Source: Verrucomicrobia bacterium IMCC26134
Lineage (GTDB): Bacteria; Verrucomicrobiota; Verrucomicrobiia; Opitutales; Opitutaceae
Reading direction: 5' to 3'
Assembly: GCA_000972765.1 (NCBI GenBank)
Contig: CP011265.1
Location: 3,937,001 to 4,001,000, forward strand
Length of the DNA: 64,000 nt
Positions 41,476 to 50,011 of the stretch are shown one piece after another. Position 1 is the first letter of the stretch. Every line of letters starts with the position of its first letter. The notes beneath the pieces are model-generated. The model worked only from the letters and a program-made list of their open reading frames with translations, had not been told where the DNA came from and searched no databases. Made by a program: the position numbers and the translations under genes.

Positions 41476-41501
41476 AAAAGCCCACCGTTTCAGGTGGGCT
41501 T
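41476..41501 (-). terminator. Terminator of the leftward early operon
   Basis: AAGCCCACC pairs with GGTGGGCTT across a 6-base loop; on the minus strand a T run follows. It lies about 35 bases beyond the stop of the helicase/ATPase gene and separates early from late genes. Confidence 0.75.
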
Positions 41502-41533
41502 GGATCACTTGGCGCGGTATTCGATCAGCGCGA

Positions 41534-43216
41534 CTACGTCATCGCTGGCAGGATCTCGACCTGGTAGCGCTTGGCACGGCCTTCGCCGCGCTTAGCGAAG
41601 CGCACCCGCCGGCCGTCCTTCAGGCTGAATATGCGCCCCTTCTTCTTGGCGGCCATCTCGTTCGTCAGCAGTAGACCGAAGATGCCGGCGCTCCGACTAT
41701 TAAGCTCAAACCAATCCGCACCGTCCTCCTCCTTCTTGACCCGGCCATCGAAGAGCCAGGTGAAGAGCTCGTTGTCGTAGCAGGCGTCGACGATCTGCTG
41801 AAACTCAAACTCTCCAAGCACGTCGGCCCCGAGGGCGTTCGCGAGCAGCTCGACCAGAGTGCGCATGTGAACATCGCGGCTGTTCGGGCTCTGCTCGTCC
41901 TTCGGCCGCTCGAGGGGGTTGCCGAAGCCGGCTGCCTGCACCATGCCGCCCATGATGTCCGACCACTCGGCGAAGCCCGCCAGTCGGCGCGCCTTCTCCG
42001 GCGTGCCTGCCCACGGGCGCCCGGCCAGATCCCAGTGGCGCATGATGGCCCACACGGCGGAGAGGATGTCCGAGCGCATCGCGGCGGTCGCGAGCGAAAT
42101 CGGGTCGATGATGCGGCCGAGCGTGCGATCCTGCGGGTCGAAGTTCTCCAGGTAGAGGCTGCAGGTCAGGGTCCGCTCCGAGATATCAGGCGAGACGGTG
42201 AGATTGTTGCCGGTGATAAATACCACCGCCGACCGTGGAGCCTTGAAAATGCGCTGAGAGCCCATGACGCGGCCCGTCCAGATGGGTGTGGTCATGAATG
42301 ACTCCACGATCTCCGACTGGATGTGGCCGGTTAAGTTGTCGAAAAAGACATACGGCCCGCCCTGCAGTGCAACGGCATCGAGCATCTTGCGCAGCTCCTG
42401 CCTATCAGCCATCGTCTGACCCTCGGCGAGGCCGTAGCTGGGGGTGATCGCGAGCTGGGCGAGCAGGGACTTGCCTGACCGATGCGAATTGGCCGTCCAG
42501 ACGAAGCCCAGTCTGGCTGCAGTGAGGGCCTGGAGGCCGTGGCCCCATGCCGCGCACATCGCGCAGATCTGCACCGCGAGCGAGCGCTCATCGTGGAATG
42601 GGAAGTCCTTCAGCAGGTCCCTGAGGAAGCTCACGGCCTCCTCGAGCTTTATGTCCCGGACGGTGACTGCGCTCGGCAGCGTATAAATACCAGTCTCCTC
42701 ATCGTAGCCGTCGGGCAGCAGCCTCATCGATCCGTCGGCGCGGATGACCGGTGCGGTCACCCAGCCGACCCTCGTAACCTTGCGTAGGCGCTGGCGAAAG
42801 GCAGCCGATGCCAGCACCACTCCCGCCTGCGCCTTCGACATCGACTTCGGCACATTATCGGTGCCGCCCTTGATCGCCCGTTTCACATAGGGGACGCAGT
42901 AGTCCTCCACGGCGGTCACGAAGGCCTCTGCACTCATGACATCGCACGCCCCGGTCTCGCCGTTGATCGTCACCACTTCGCTTTCGCGGCGGAAGATTAG
43001 TTTTTCAGCGAGCAGATTGCCGAGCTCGTGGGCGAAGTCGCGATCCATTCGCCCGCCGCCAGGCAGTTCGATCCACGGGGCCTGTCCCTCGCCCTCGTCA
43101 TCGCTCTCTCCGCCGGCCAGCACGCGCATGGTCACGGGGGCGGCGGCCTCGTCGGCCTTCGCTCCGAGCAGTTTTCGCATCTTGGCGTTCGCCGCCTTGG
43201 ATTGGTCGCTGCTCAT
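41534..43216 (-). CDS. Phage replication ATPase/helicase
   Basis: 560 residues. The C-terminal two thirds form a P-loop ATPase: Walker A TANSHRSGKSLLAQLAITP, Walker B PYVFFDNLTGHIQ, a sensor-like VVFITGNNLTVSPDISERTL (Asn and Arg positions) and DILSAVWAIMRHWDLAGRPW. This is the arrangement of phage replication ATPases that act with a primase. The N-terminal third is probably a DNA- or primase-contact part. It overlaps the primase gene by four bases. It is likely to unwind the phage DNA. SF3 membership is not certain. Confidence 0.75.
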   Translation of the reverse strand: MSSDQSKAANAKMRKLLGAKADEAAAPVTMRVLAGGESDDEGEGQAPWIELPGGGRMDRDFAHELGNLLAEKLIFRRESEVVTINGETGACDVMSAEAFVTAVEDYCVPYVKRAIKGGTDNVPKSMSKAQAGVVLASAAFRQRLRKVTRVGWVTAPVIRADGSMRLLPDGYDEETGIYTLPSAVTVRDIKLEEAVSFLRDLLKDFPFHDERSLAVQICAMCAAWGHGLQALTAARLGFVWTANSHRSGKSLLAQLAITPSYGLAEGQTMADRQELRKMLDAVALQGGPYVFFDNLTGHIQSEIVESFMTTPIWTGRVMGSQRIFKAPRSAVVFITGNNLTVSPDISERTLTCSLYLENFDPQDRTLGRIIDPISLATAAMRSDILSAVWAIMRHWDLAGRPWAGTPEKARRLAGFAEWSDIMGGMVQAAGFGNPLERPKDEQSPNSRDVHMRTLVELLANALGADVLGEFEFQQIVDACYDNELFTWLFDGRVKKEEDGADWFELNSRSAGIFGLLLTNEMAAKKKGRIFSLKDGRRVRFAKRGEGRAKRYQVEILPAMT

Positions 43217-44613
43217 TTTGAGCCCTCCACTGGAGCGGGAGCCGCCTCGGCCACGCGTGAGTCTGTCTCAGCCAATGCCGCGGCGCAGCGGGTGCTGACG
43301 CGCTTGTAGTATTCCAGCCCGCGGCGTAGCCAGCGTAGCCAGCCCTCCTCGTCATCGCCGCGCACCACGGCGGCCTGGGCGCACCAGCTGGCTTCGACGT
43401 CGCGGACCACCGGCAGCTCGTTGAGCGCCCTCAAGGGCGCGCCCGGCTGGATATAGAGGAGCTTCTGCGTGCATGCCTTCTCCGTGCGCCAGCAACCCGG
43501 CAGCCGGGTCAGTCGCACTGCCGACCAGGTGCCTCGATCGGCGCCGCACATTAGGGCGCCCATCAAGAAGGGCATCAGCGCCTGCTTCTCTGCGTCCCAC
43601 TCCTCCTTCGTCGCGCAGTCCACGCGGACCAGCGCATGCACGCTGCGGCCGCCGCTGGTGTAAAGCGCCTCGATGCGCAGAGGCATCTGCACGATGAAGC
43701 CCAGCCAGTCGCGCACCGGAGCCTCGTCACTCTCCAGGACCATGTAGCGGAAGGCCGTGACACACTCCGCGATCCGCCGCGATGCCCGCGCCGATCCGTC
43801 TGCGTGTTTTTCTGCTCGAGGATTCGGGAGGCGCTGCCCGCTCACTGGCTGGGCTAGGAACCAGACCCCGCGCGGGCCTTCCAGCGGCGGCTTCTCATCC
43901 GGCCAGATCGCCTCTCCCTGGCTGCGATCATCCGTGAAGCAGAGGACCTTCTCTCCGGGTCTATAAAGGGAGGCGAGGAAGCGCTCTGCCGTCACCTCGG
44001 CGGGATCCATGGCCGAGCGGTTCGCCAGCCAGACGAGGTCTACGGCCTGCGCCCAAGTGCCGGCGAGACGCTTGAGGGTCTCCGGCTCATATTGGACTTT
44101 TTTCTTGGCCTCGGTCTCGGTCTGGCCGCCGGCGGCCATGCGGGTGGCGGCATTGGGGCGGAAGGTCGAACCCTCCCGGCCAGCAGCCAGGCAGCCCCTG
44201 GATTTAAGCCCGTCGGGTGACTGCAGTCCTGCCATCTTGTCGGCGGCGCGTATCTTATGGTCGAGCTCGTGGTCGGTCCACGGGGGCGAGCAACCGCCAT
44301 TCCACTCGGCGAGCAGTGCCCGAGCTTCACTCAGCGGGAGGTCGAAGCCCTGCACCAGCACACAGGCGACCTTGAGCGCTTGGTTGTGCCCGCCCTGCCC
44401 GCTGACACTCGGCGCCATCTTGGCGATGCACCGCCTGGCACGCTCGGTCCGCCAGCGCAGCTCTCCGCTCGGTGAGCTCATCTCGACTTGGATGACCTCG
44501 TAGGCCTCGCGGGCCGTCATGGCCGAGCGCCCGAAGAAAGCCAGCATCGCCCGCTGCCCGTCCGAAGGAGGGCGCGGTGTATAGACGGAGGCGGGAGGGG
44601 AAAGTGAGGACAT
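43213..44613 (-). CDS. AEP-type primase-like protein (PriCT plus primase core)
   Basis: 466 residues. About 75-130 looks like a PriCT module: GQGGHNQALKVACVLVQGFD and PPWTDHELDHKIRAADKM. About 275-390 looks like an archaeo-eukaryotic primase core: FRYMVLESDEAPVRDW (acidic motif), LYTSGGRSVHALVRVDCAT (sGgrS.H motif) and RLTRLPGCWRTEK (motif III). It would make primers for the phage fork, paired with the ATPase directly downstream. The acidic positions are somewhat atypical, so activity should be tested. Confidence 0.75.
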   Translation of the reverse strand: MSSLSPPASVYTPRPPSDGQRAMLAFFGRSAMTAREAYEVIQVEMSSPSGELRWRTERARRCIAKMAPSVSGQGGHNQALKVACVLVQGFDLPLSEARALLAEWNGGCSPPWTDHELDHKIRAADKMAGLQSPDGLKSRGCLAAGREGSTFRPNAATRMAAGGQTETEAKKKVQYEPETLKRLAGTWAQAVDLVWLANRSAMDPAEVTAERFLASLYRPGEKVLCFTDDRSQGEAIWPDEKPPLEGPRGVWFLAQPVSGQRLPNPRAEKHADGSARASRRIAECVTAFRYMVLESDEAPVRDWLGFIVQMPLRIEALYTSGGRSVHALVRVDCATKEEWDAEKQALMPFLMGALMCGADRGTWSAVRLTRLPGCWRTEKACTQKLLYIQPGAPLRALNELPVVRDVEASWCAQAAVVRGDDEEGWLRWLRRGLEYYKRVSTRCAAALAETDSRVAEAAPAPVEGSK

Positions 44614-44663
44614 AACGGCAGACGGGACTGAAAGGGGGAATGTGGAGAGGCAGGGTCATCTGA

Positions 44664-44876
44664 CTAAAACAGCGGGCGGAGCACCGCAGGCGGAGGAGGG
44701 CGTGTGGGCCTGGAGAGCGCCGGCGGCTCATGTCGCAGCGGGATCGTCTGGCCTACTAACACTAGCCGGCCAGACGAGAGGAGCGGTCGGCAGACACTGC
44801 CGTCGTTCATCGTGAGGGTGATATTCACATCGACGGCCGCAGGGTCGATACGCAGTGGAGTCAGCGGGCGGATCAC
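44664..44876 (-). CDS. Small hypothetical protein coupled to the ParB-like gene
   Basis: 70 residues: MIRPLTPLRIDPAAVDVNITLTMNDGSV then a basic, proline-rich end. Its start overlaps the stop of the ParB-like gene by four bases (ATGA), which supports it as real. No motif recognised. Confidence 0.5.
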   Translation of the reverse strand: MIRPLTPLRIDPAAVDVNITLTMNDGSVCRPLLSSGRLVLVGQTIPLRHEPPALSRPTRPPPPAVLRPLF

Positions 44877-47299
44877 GCCGCCTTCCTCTTTTTCTTAGGC
44901 TTGGGGCGGGCGGCCGCCGCCGCCCTGGCGGCGCGCAGGGCATGCTCGGCGTCGACTACGGCGGGATCCTGCCGACCAAGGGCGACGACTACGGCGCGGA
45001 GCAGATCGCTGGCGACCCCGGTCTCCAGCACCAGCTCGTCTAGCGTGGCATGGCCCATCTCTTCGGCGGCGTCGATGGCCTCCACCTGCTGGAGAGTGAC
45101 TCCTGCCGGCATGCGGCGCCCTTTATACTCGACTGCCGACTGCTGGATTTTAACCCAGACGATGTGTCGCTGCACGGCGGCCAGGGCTTGGGCATCCGCA
45201 TGGAACCAGCCCGCAGCTACCGCCAGGCCCATGAGCACGGCCTCGATCTCGGTATATGAGCCCTCGCCGCGACTTAGCGGCCGGCCACTGGAGTGCGCCA
45301 TAGATGCGCCGCGGGCGTGAAAGTCGTAGCCGTAGCGCCAGAGGCCGTCTGGGGCGAGGGCGGTCGAGATCGAGCACTCAGTCTTCTTTGGCATAGAAGG
45401 CACGGTCCAGAAAGTCGGGTTGATGCTCACTCCATTCTCGTTAAAACGGAATGCCGAGGCGACCTCGGTAGTGGCCTCGAGTCGATCCACTTGGGCATCG
45501 GCCGCCTCTTCCTCTGCGGTGCGCGTATAAATCACCGGATGCAGGCCGCCAGCCTCCTGGGCAGTCAGGACGATCGGATCCGGTGCCTCATGGCTCTTCT
45601 CGATCTCCGCCTGCGCCTGATCCTCGCTCAGATTATAGTTGGGTGACGGGATGACGAGGTGCTGATGCCATTCAGCCACCCACTTCGTCTCGGATCCCTC
45701 GGCGCGCAGGGCCGGGGCAAGGATCAAGAGGTCACAGATTGCCTCAAGCTGGGCGATGTTGGTGAGTGCCGACACGATCTCCATGAGCTCGCCCTTCGCC
45801 GCATCTACCTTCGGGTCCTCTTCGGTGATAGCCTTAACCACGAGGAGGGCATCCTCGGCGTCGCAGCAGCGCAGCAAATGCTCCCAGCGCAGCGATGCGC
45901 GGGTGTAGCCGAAGCCCTTGGGCTGTTTGTCGGCGCTGAGGGCATCATACAGCTGAAGCATCCACTCGGCCGAGGCTCGGAGCTTCCTGGCTTTCGACTT
46001 TACCGAGGCCTGCTCTGCCCTCTTCGCTGCTTTCTCGCTGCCGGCCAGGCTGCCATGGGTTGGCTCCTGGGCGTCATGTGAGGCAGGCAGGCAGGCCATC
46101 GATGGGGTCTCTACCCGTTCACCGGTCAGACTGGTATGAGTGCTGCCGGTATTGCCCCTCAGGACGTATTCCGCCGCGACCCCTGCCCTGAAGATGTCAG
46201 GCTCAGTCGTAGCTGCCAGAGCCTCGCGGATAAGCACGAGATCCACCAGGCGACCATGTCCATCGGTGCCGATGAATAAGCGCGCGGCGGGTGAGACTTC
46301 AGAGAAACTTGGGCGGCCTTGGGCTATGACCTCGGCCTTGAGTAGGTCTTGGGGGATAGGTCGGGTGGCGATGGCGTAGCCAGATTCAGGGTGGGGCTCG
46401 ATCGATCCTCCCTGGAAGATACGCGCGTTTTCGCTCGCATCGAGGGCGATCCGGCCAGCGCCGCGGGCGGCGAGGCGATGGCGCATGCTGCCGAGCTTAT
46501 CTTCATAGCAGCCGGGATTCATGCAGGTGTGTGGATTCTTAACCACCCCGTATTCAGTCGGATTATTTCCTGCTCGGTAGTGGCAGCTCGAGCAGGCTCC
46601 GGCCGCTGGCAGCAGGCCCTCGTCGGCGGTATCGAAGGGAGCGCCCTTGAGCGTCCGGGAGTATTTAGCGCTGCGAAGTGCATGCGCATCTAGGTAGGAA
46701 AGGGGGCCGGGCACATCCTCGGGCGTAAGCACCTCCTGGGCGAACTTCGCCCGCGCCACCCCAGGCACTCCGGCGATGAGGTAGGCTGTCTGGGGTGCCA
46801 GGGTGCCGCCCTGCACTGCGTCCTGGGCGAAGTCAGGTAGCTCGAGCAGCGCCAAGCAGCGGTGGATCGAGCTGCCTGATACCCCCGCGAGCGCTGCCAC
46901 TTTATCGAGCGTTGCGCCGGCGCGGGAGAGGGCACTGCGCGCCCAGCGGGCCTGCTCGAGCACGGTGAGTCCCCTGCCTTCAGTGCCAGTAACCCACGCG
47001 ATCTGCAGGATATGGTCGTCCGACCAATCCCCGACTTGGGCCTCAAGGGCGGTGAGGCCGGCCTCCTGGGCGCCCCACCAGCGACGCTCACCATCTACGA
47101 GCTCGTAGTGACCGGGGCGAGTCGGGTGGGGACGCACCCAGACGGCTACCAGTTGGCCGGCGGTCTTTAGGCTGGCGGCCAGGGCAGCTCGATCGGCCTT
47201 GGCGACCATGCGTGGATTTAATGGCGACGGATGGATCTGGCTGATCTGGATCCGCTGGGCGGATGTTTTAACGGCGTTCAAATTGGTTTGGAGATTCAT
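44873..47299 (-). CDS. Large ParB-like DNA-binding protein
   Basis: 808 residues. The first 130 match the ParB N-terminal nuclease/CTPase-type domain (IHPSPLNPRMVAKADRAALAASLK, YELVDGERRWWGAQEAG). A helix-turn-helix is at about 130-165 (ATLDKVAALAGVSGSSIHRC). At about 235-275 is a zinc-type pattern CSSCHYRAGN, then HTCMNPGCYEDKL. This combination is known in large ParB-like proteins of plasmids and phages. The C-terminal half is unassigned, ending in a Lys-rich tail (KPKKKRKAA). No parA lies nearby, so the role may be in replication or gene control and not partition. Confidence 0.75.
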   Translation of the reverse strand: MNLQTNLNAVKTSAQRIQISQIHPSPLNPRMVAKADRAALAASLKTAGQLVAVWVRPHPTRPGHYELVDGERRWWGAQEAGLTALEAQVGDWSDDHILQIAWVTGTEGRGLTVLEQARWARSALSRAGATLDKVAALAGVSGSSIHRCLALLELPDFAQDAVQGGTLAPQTAYLIAGVPGVARAKFAQEVLTPEDVPGPLSYLDAHALRSAKYSRTLKGAPFDTADEGLLPAAGACSSCHYRAGNNPTEYGVVKNPHTCMNPGCYEDKLGSMRHRLAARGAGRIALDASENARIFQGGSIEPHPESGYAIATRPIPQDLLKAEVIAQGRPSFSEVSPAARLFIGTDGHGRLVDLVLIREALAATTEPDIFRAGVAAEYVLRGNTGSTHTSLTGERVETPSMACLPASHDAQEPTHGSLAGSEKAAKRAEQASVKSKARKLRASAEWMLQLYDALSADKQPKGFGYTRASLRWEHLLRCCDAEDALLVVKAITEEDPKVDAAKGELMEIVSALTNIAQLEAICDLLILAPALRAEGSETKWVAEWHQHLVIPSPNYNLSEDQAQAEIEKSHEAPDPIVLTAQEAGGLHPVIYTRTAEEEAADAQVDRLEATTEVASAFRFNENGVSINPTFWTVPSMPKKTECSISTALAPDGLWRYGYDFHARGASMAHSSGRPLSRGEGSYTEIEAVLMGLAVAAGWFHADAQALAAVQRHIVWVKIQQSAVEYKGRRMPAGVTLQQVEAIDAAEEMGHATLDELVLETGVASDLLRAVVVALGRQDPAVVDAEHALRAARAAAAARPKPKKKRKAA

Positions 47300-47306
47300 G
47301 ATTAAA

Positions 47307-47708
47307 CTATTTTTTCACCGATCTGGCGCGGTGCTGGTTACCTTTTTGAGCAGCGGCCATCTTGGCTCTCGCTCGTTCGCTTTTACGTCCCGGCAAAGTA
47401 GTATGGCGGTATCCGCCCTTAATGAGTGTCGTATCAACGGCGCCGGCGCGCGCTGACTCGGCTGCGCGGCCCTGTCCGAACAGACTCGCTGCCTCCTCGC
47501 AGGTCAGTCCATGGACTAGGTCCGGGCGATAGAGCCGCGTATAGGTTACCAGCCGCTTCGCTGCTCGGCTAAGATCTACACCACCCTCCCAGATCCACCC
47601 CAGCCAGGCGGCGATGGCCTCGCCACGGATGGCCTGCTCATCGGTGGTATATTCGAGCTCCTCAGCTGCCGCCATTATATCGAAGGGGGTGAGCGCTGTG
47701 CTCGCCAT
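47307..47708 (-). CDS. Hypothetical early phage protein
   Basis: 133 residues. The start MASTALTPFDIMAAAEELEYT is acidic and helical; SRAAKRLVTYTRLYRPDLVHGLTCEEAASLFGQGRAA suggests a small helix-turn-helix; and the end is strongly basic (GRKSERARAKMAAAQKGNQHRARSVKK). It is likely a DNA-binding accessory protein of the early operon. It is immediately upstream of the ParB-like gene. The frame up to 47858 overlaps the next gene and is rejected. Confidence 0.55.
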   Translation of the reverse strand: MASTALTPFDIMAAAEELEYTTDEQAIRGEAIAAWLGWIWEGGVDLSRAAKRLVTYTRLYRPDLVHGLTCEEAASLFGQGRAAESARAGAVDTTLIKGGYRHTTLPGRKSERARAKMAAAQKGNQHRARSVKK

Positions 47709-47770
47709 AATATGCTGGCCACTCCGCCGGATTGCGGCCCCCACCGCTCCACTCGGAGTATAAATGCTAC

Positions 47771-48073
47771 TCACTGCACGCCTCCGGGCAGAAGCAGAAG
47801 CTGCGACTCGGCGCCGAATCGGGTGCCGCTGCCGGCCAGTCCGGCGGCCAGCACGCACTCGGTGCTGGGCATCCAGCAGGATTCCCTCGGCGAGTGGATG
47901 AAGCGGGTGCCGCCCAGCATAGACTTATTCAGCGCCGGCAGCCCGCAGACCGGGCAGCTCATGCCTCGGAATATACGGGCGCGCACCGCCGAGGGCCTAC
48001 GCCGAGCCCGAGCGGCGGCCAGCGCGGCCTTCCACTCGCGGTCGCCGATGGTGGGGAAGAGGGCGGAGCTCAT
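47771..48073 (-). CDS. Small cysteine-containing early protein
   Basis: 100 residues with MSCPVCGLPALNKSML (a single CxxC, residues about 38-52) and a later Cys-containing SPRESCWMPSTECVL. The two parts could bind one zinc. Its start overlaps the upstream stop by four bases. Found in the early operon; function unknown. Confidence 0.55.
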   Translation of the reverse strand: MSSALFPTIGDREWKAALAAARARRRPSAVRARIFRGMSCPVCGLPALNKSMLGGTRFIHSPRESCWMPSTECVLAAGLAGSGTRFGAESQLLLLPGGVQ

Positions 48074-48465
48074 GCGGCCGCCTCCGGCTTGAGCTTGAGC
48101 GAGGCCTCGAAAGCCGCCGAGCGGGCTCGCATGCGGGCCACTCGCTGAGCCTCCACCTCGGCTTCAAACTTGATGCGGGCCCGGATCTTTCCGGCTACCA
48201 GCTTTGAGCAGTCGATCGCGGCGACGATCTGCTGTATGCTCATGCCGACAAAGGGCGTGACGTCCCGCTTGCTCCGGCGGCGCTCTCCTGAGCCGTAATC
48301 ACGGCGAGGCGTTATGTCGACGCCTCGCGAGGGCTTGACCTGGCGGACGAGTGTAGTCTCCGCGATGCCGAACTTCTTCATCCCGCGCTCGAGGAGCCCG
48401 ACGCAGCGGGCGGCGATGGTGTCTGAGTGGCCATCCGCCATAGCCCTGCCATTCCAGGTGCTCAT
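48070..48465 (-). CDS. Hypothetical early phage protein
   Basis: 131 residues from MSTWNGRAMADGHSD, basic (RRDYGSGERRRSKRDV in the middle), with a helix-rich C-terminus (RIKFEAEVEAQRVARMRARSA). The start overlaps the upstream stop (ATGA). Nothing recognised, though a basic helical protein here may bind nucleic acid. Confidence 0.5.
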   Translation of the reverse strand: MSTWNGRAMADGHSDTIAARCVGLLERGMKKFGIAETTLVRQVKPSRGVDITPRRDYGSGERRRSKRDVTPFVGMSIQQIVAAIDCSKLVAGKIRARIKFEAEVEAQRVARMRARSAAFEASLKLKPEAAA

Positions 48466-48752
48466 GCGGCGGCCTCCTCGGGCAGCTGGATACCATAGCG
48501 CTCGCAGGCCGCATAGTAAGCGCTCACATAACACGTCAACGTCAGGGCAGACATTTCGCGCTCGCGCTGTATCTGCGCGGCGATCCGGCATAGCCCTCGC
48601 AAGGTGTAGCGGATGATTCCGCCGTCATAGATAAAATGAGCCGGGGATCCCAGCTCCGCCAAGGCGGCAGCCCGATACAACGCTGCCCGAGTTAGCCCCG
48701 TGATTTCCGAAACGCGGTCGATGGTCACTGTATGGTTTTTATGGTTTTTCAT
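48462..48752 (-). CDS. Small helix-turn-helix protein
   Basis: 96 residues with HTVTIDRVSEITGLTRAALY as a MerR/excisionase-type helix-turn-helix near the N-terminus and a basic wing (DGGIIRYTLRGLCRIA). A helical tail follows. It could be a regulator or an accessory to excision or replication. It overlaps the next gene by four bases. Confidence 0.6.
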   Translation of the reverse strand: MKNHKNHTVTIDRVSEITGLTRAALYRAAALAELGSPAHFIYDGGIIRYTLRGLCRIAAQIQREREMSALTLTCYVSAYYAACERYGIQLPEEAAA

Positions 48753-48758
48753 TTTTGG

Positions 48759-49202
48759 TTATTTTCCGATAGGGGTCCTGCCGTCGGGGGCGTTCTCAAT
48801 CGGCCCGGTCCGTAATCCGCCACGCCTTGAGGCGGGAGTGGGTGCGTCGGCGCCGCCGGCGGCAGGTAAAGAGGAGGAGATCGGAGCGCGCAGGGCTTCG
48901 TCGCTGGGTGTGGCATTTTTAACCGCAGCGACGCCGTCGCCGTCTGGGGTTGCCGCCTGCGTTGCGGGCTCCTCGCCCGCCGCGCCGATCTCCAAAGTGT
49001 ATTCCGCGGCGAGCAAGGCCGCCATCTCGATGGCCATGCAGGCATCGCAGGCCCCATGGCTGCGCTCGCCATCCATGCTGGGCTCACAGACGACCCAGCC
49101 CAAAGTGAGCCGGCAGTAGCAGCAGACCCGCTCCATGAGCGGAGTGCCGGCCGGAGCGGCATCGCGTGCGGAGACGTGGGTATCAATCGCGACGGCGTTC
49201 AT
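48759..49202 (-). CDS. Hypothetical early protein with cysteine pairs
   Basis: 147 residues. RVCCYCRLTLGWVVCEPS then SHGACDACMAIEMAA gives two CxxC pairs (residues about 27-55), probably one zinc site. The second half is low-complexity and acidic to neutral (ATQAATPDGDGVAAVKN). The start overlaps the stop of the upstream gene. A zinc-ribbon-like regulator is possible. Confidence 0.55.
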   Translation of the reverse strand: MNAVAIDTHVSARDAAPAGTPLMERVCCYCRLTLGWVVCEPSMDGERSHGACDACMAIEMAALLAAEYTLEIGAAGEEPATQAATPDGDGVAAVKNATPSDEALRAPISSSLPAAGGADAPTPASRRGGLRTGPIENAPDGRTPIGK

Positions 49203-49513
49203 ACGGTGGCCTTTATCTTCCGGAACTTCGCCACCTGGTCGGCGGGTATCTGGTATGGCTTGCCAGCCTTAGTCACCGCGATCTGGCGGCTGGCGATGCG
49301 GCGGTAAACGTAGAGCGGCTTCCGGCCGATGGCGGCGGCGAACTGTTCGACGCTCAGCAAGTCCCGCACGGGAGCGGACACCGTCGCCGGTCGCTGCAGT
49401 AGCAGAGCCTCAATCCGGCCCAGCCGTGCGTTGATCTCCTCCAGCTCGCTCACCTCGCTGACTGACAGCACCGGCCGGAGCACGTCTGCGAGCACTTTAT
49501 CCATGTCGGCCAT
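49199..49513 (-). CDS. Helix-turn-helix (excisionase-type) protein
   Basis: 104 residues. The C-terminal half is an HTH_17-type domain (LLSVEQFAAAIGRKPLYVYR, then QIAVTKAGKPYQIP and QVAKFRKI), the fold of AlpA-like excisionases and small regulators. The N-terminal part is helical. I use the ATG at 49513; its A shares a base with the TGA of the upstream gene (TGATG). It may be this prophage's excisionase, though it lies far from the integrase. Confidence 0.65.
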   Translation of the reverse strand: MADMDKVLADVLRPVLSVSEVSELEEINARLGRIEALLLQRPATVSAPVRDLLSVEQFAAAIGRKPLYVYRRIASRQIAVTKAGKPYQIPADQVAKFRKIKATV

Positions 49514-49692
49514 CACTCGGTGGCTCTGGCTCCACGAATAATCTCAAACCGGAGCACTACGAAGCCCACTTGACTCTCGAGCTGATCGGCGGCGTCGAGG
49601 GCTTCATCCAGGCGACCCGTGAATCGCTCCACAAACGTGCACCGCGAGCCATAGAGCCAGATGTGCCAGTGATGGGGGTTGTTGGCCTTCAT
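49513..49692 (-). CDS. 59-residue hypothetical early protein
   Basis: A short frame I translated by hand: it starts MKANNPHHWHIWLYGSRC, continues VERFTGRLDEALDAADQLES and ends FEIIRGARATE. It is coupled at both ends: its ATG overlaps the stop of the next upstream gene (ATGA) and its TGA overlaps the next start (TGATG). Those overlaps and the sensible helix make it likely to be real. No function. Confidence 0.6.
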   Translation of the reverse strand: MKANNPHHWHIWLYGSRCTFVERFTGRLDEALDAADQLESQVGFVVLRFEIIRGARATE

Positions 49693-49844
49693 GCCTCCTC
49701 CTCCACGCTTCCAGACTCGCCTGCCCCAGAGAGGGCGAGCAGGGCATAGCCGCAGATCAATGCGGAAAGCCCGAGGCCGGCATAGATTATAAACGCCCAG
49801 CGGCAGGCCTGGGCGAGGTAAGTGACAAGATCAGCGGTGCTCAT
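49689..49844 (-). CDS. 51-residue membrane protein
   Basis: 51 residues, MSTADLVTYLAQACRWAFII and on to a Ser/Glu-rich tail, with one membrane helix (about residues 15-38). The longer frame to 50033 antisenses the operator region and is not used. It is coupled to the next gene by ATGA. Function unknown; perhaps superinfection-related. Confidence 0.5.
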   Translation of the reverse strand: MSTADLVTYLAQACRWAFIIYAGLGLSALICGYALLALSGAGESGSVEEEA

Positions 49845-49846
49845 AA

Positions 49847-50011
49847 TTAGGCGGCCTTGGCTTGGGTTGCTGTGTTTTGCTGTGTTACAGCATTTGCCAA
49901 AAAGAGGCGGATCTGGCTGGCAAGCGAGCGGCCCTCGGCCTTCGCGATGAGTTTCAGTTCTTCGACCAGTGGTTTTTGGAGCTGGGCTGTAATGCTTATT
50001 TTTTCGTCCAT
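49847..50011 (-). CDS. Small ribbon-helix-helix repressor candidate
   Basis: 54 residues. MDEKISITAQLQKPLVEELK gives a beta strand followed by helix A, and AKAEGRSLASQIRLFLANAV gives the turn and helix B, the Arc/MetJ fold. It is the first gene of the leftward early operon. A 16-base palindrome lies 6 bases upstream of its ATG and a near copy lies inside its 3' end. By analogy with Arc and Mnt it probably represses its own operon and the divergent gene. The 15-codon extension upstream reads through the operator and is rejected. Confidence 0.75.
   Translation of the reverse strand: MDEKISITAQLQKPLVEELKLIAKAEGRSLASQIRLFLANAVTQQNTATQAKAA
49872..49895 (+). repeat. Inverted copy of the operator inside the small repressor gene
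   Basis: 24 bases that match the reverse complement of 50015-50038 with one mismatch. The central 16 (49878-49893) form a near-perfect palindrome TGCTGTGTTACAGCAT. Two sites 140 bases apart would allow cooperative binding or looping. Confidence 0.8.

Larger units (their letters stand above)
41037..41533. other. Non-coding region, candidate packaging (cos) or regulatory site
   Basis: 497 bases between the small terminase gene and the early operon. It holds a 13-base direct repeat of the form TGCAYGGGTTGCA at 41149-41161 and 41281-41293, a perfect 14-base inverted repeat at 41376-41410 and a terminator at 41476-41501. No coding frame convinces me. The late promoter must lie here. Confidence 0.5.
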
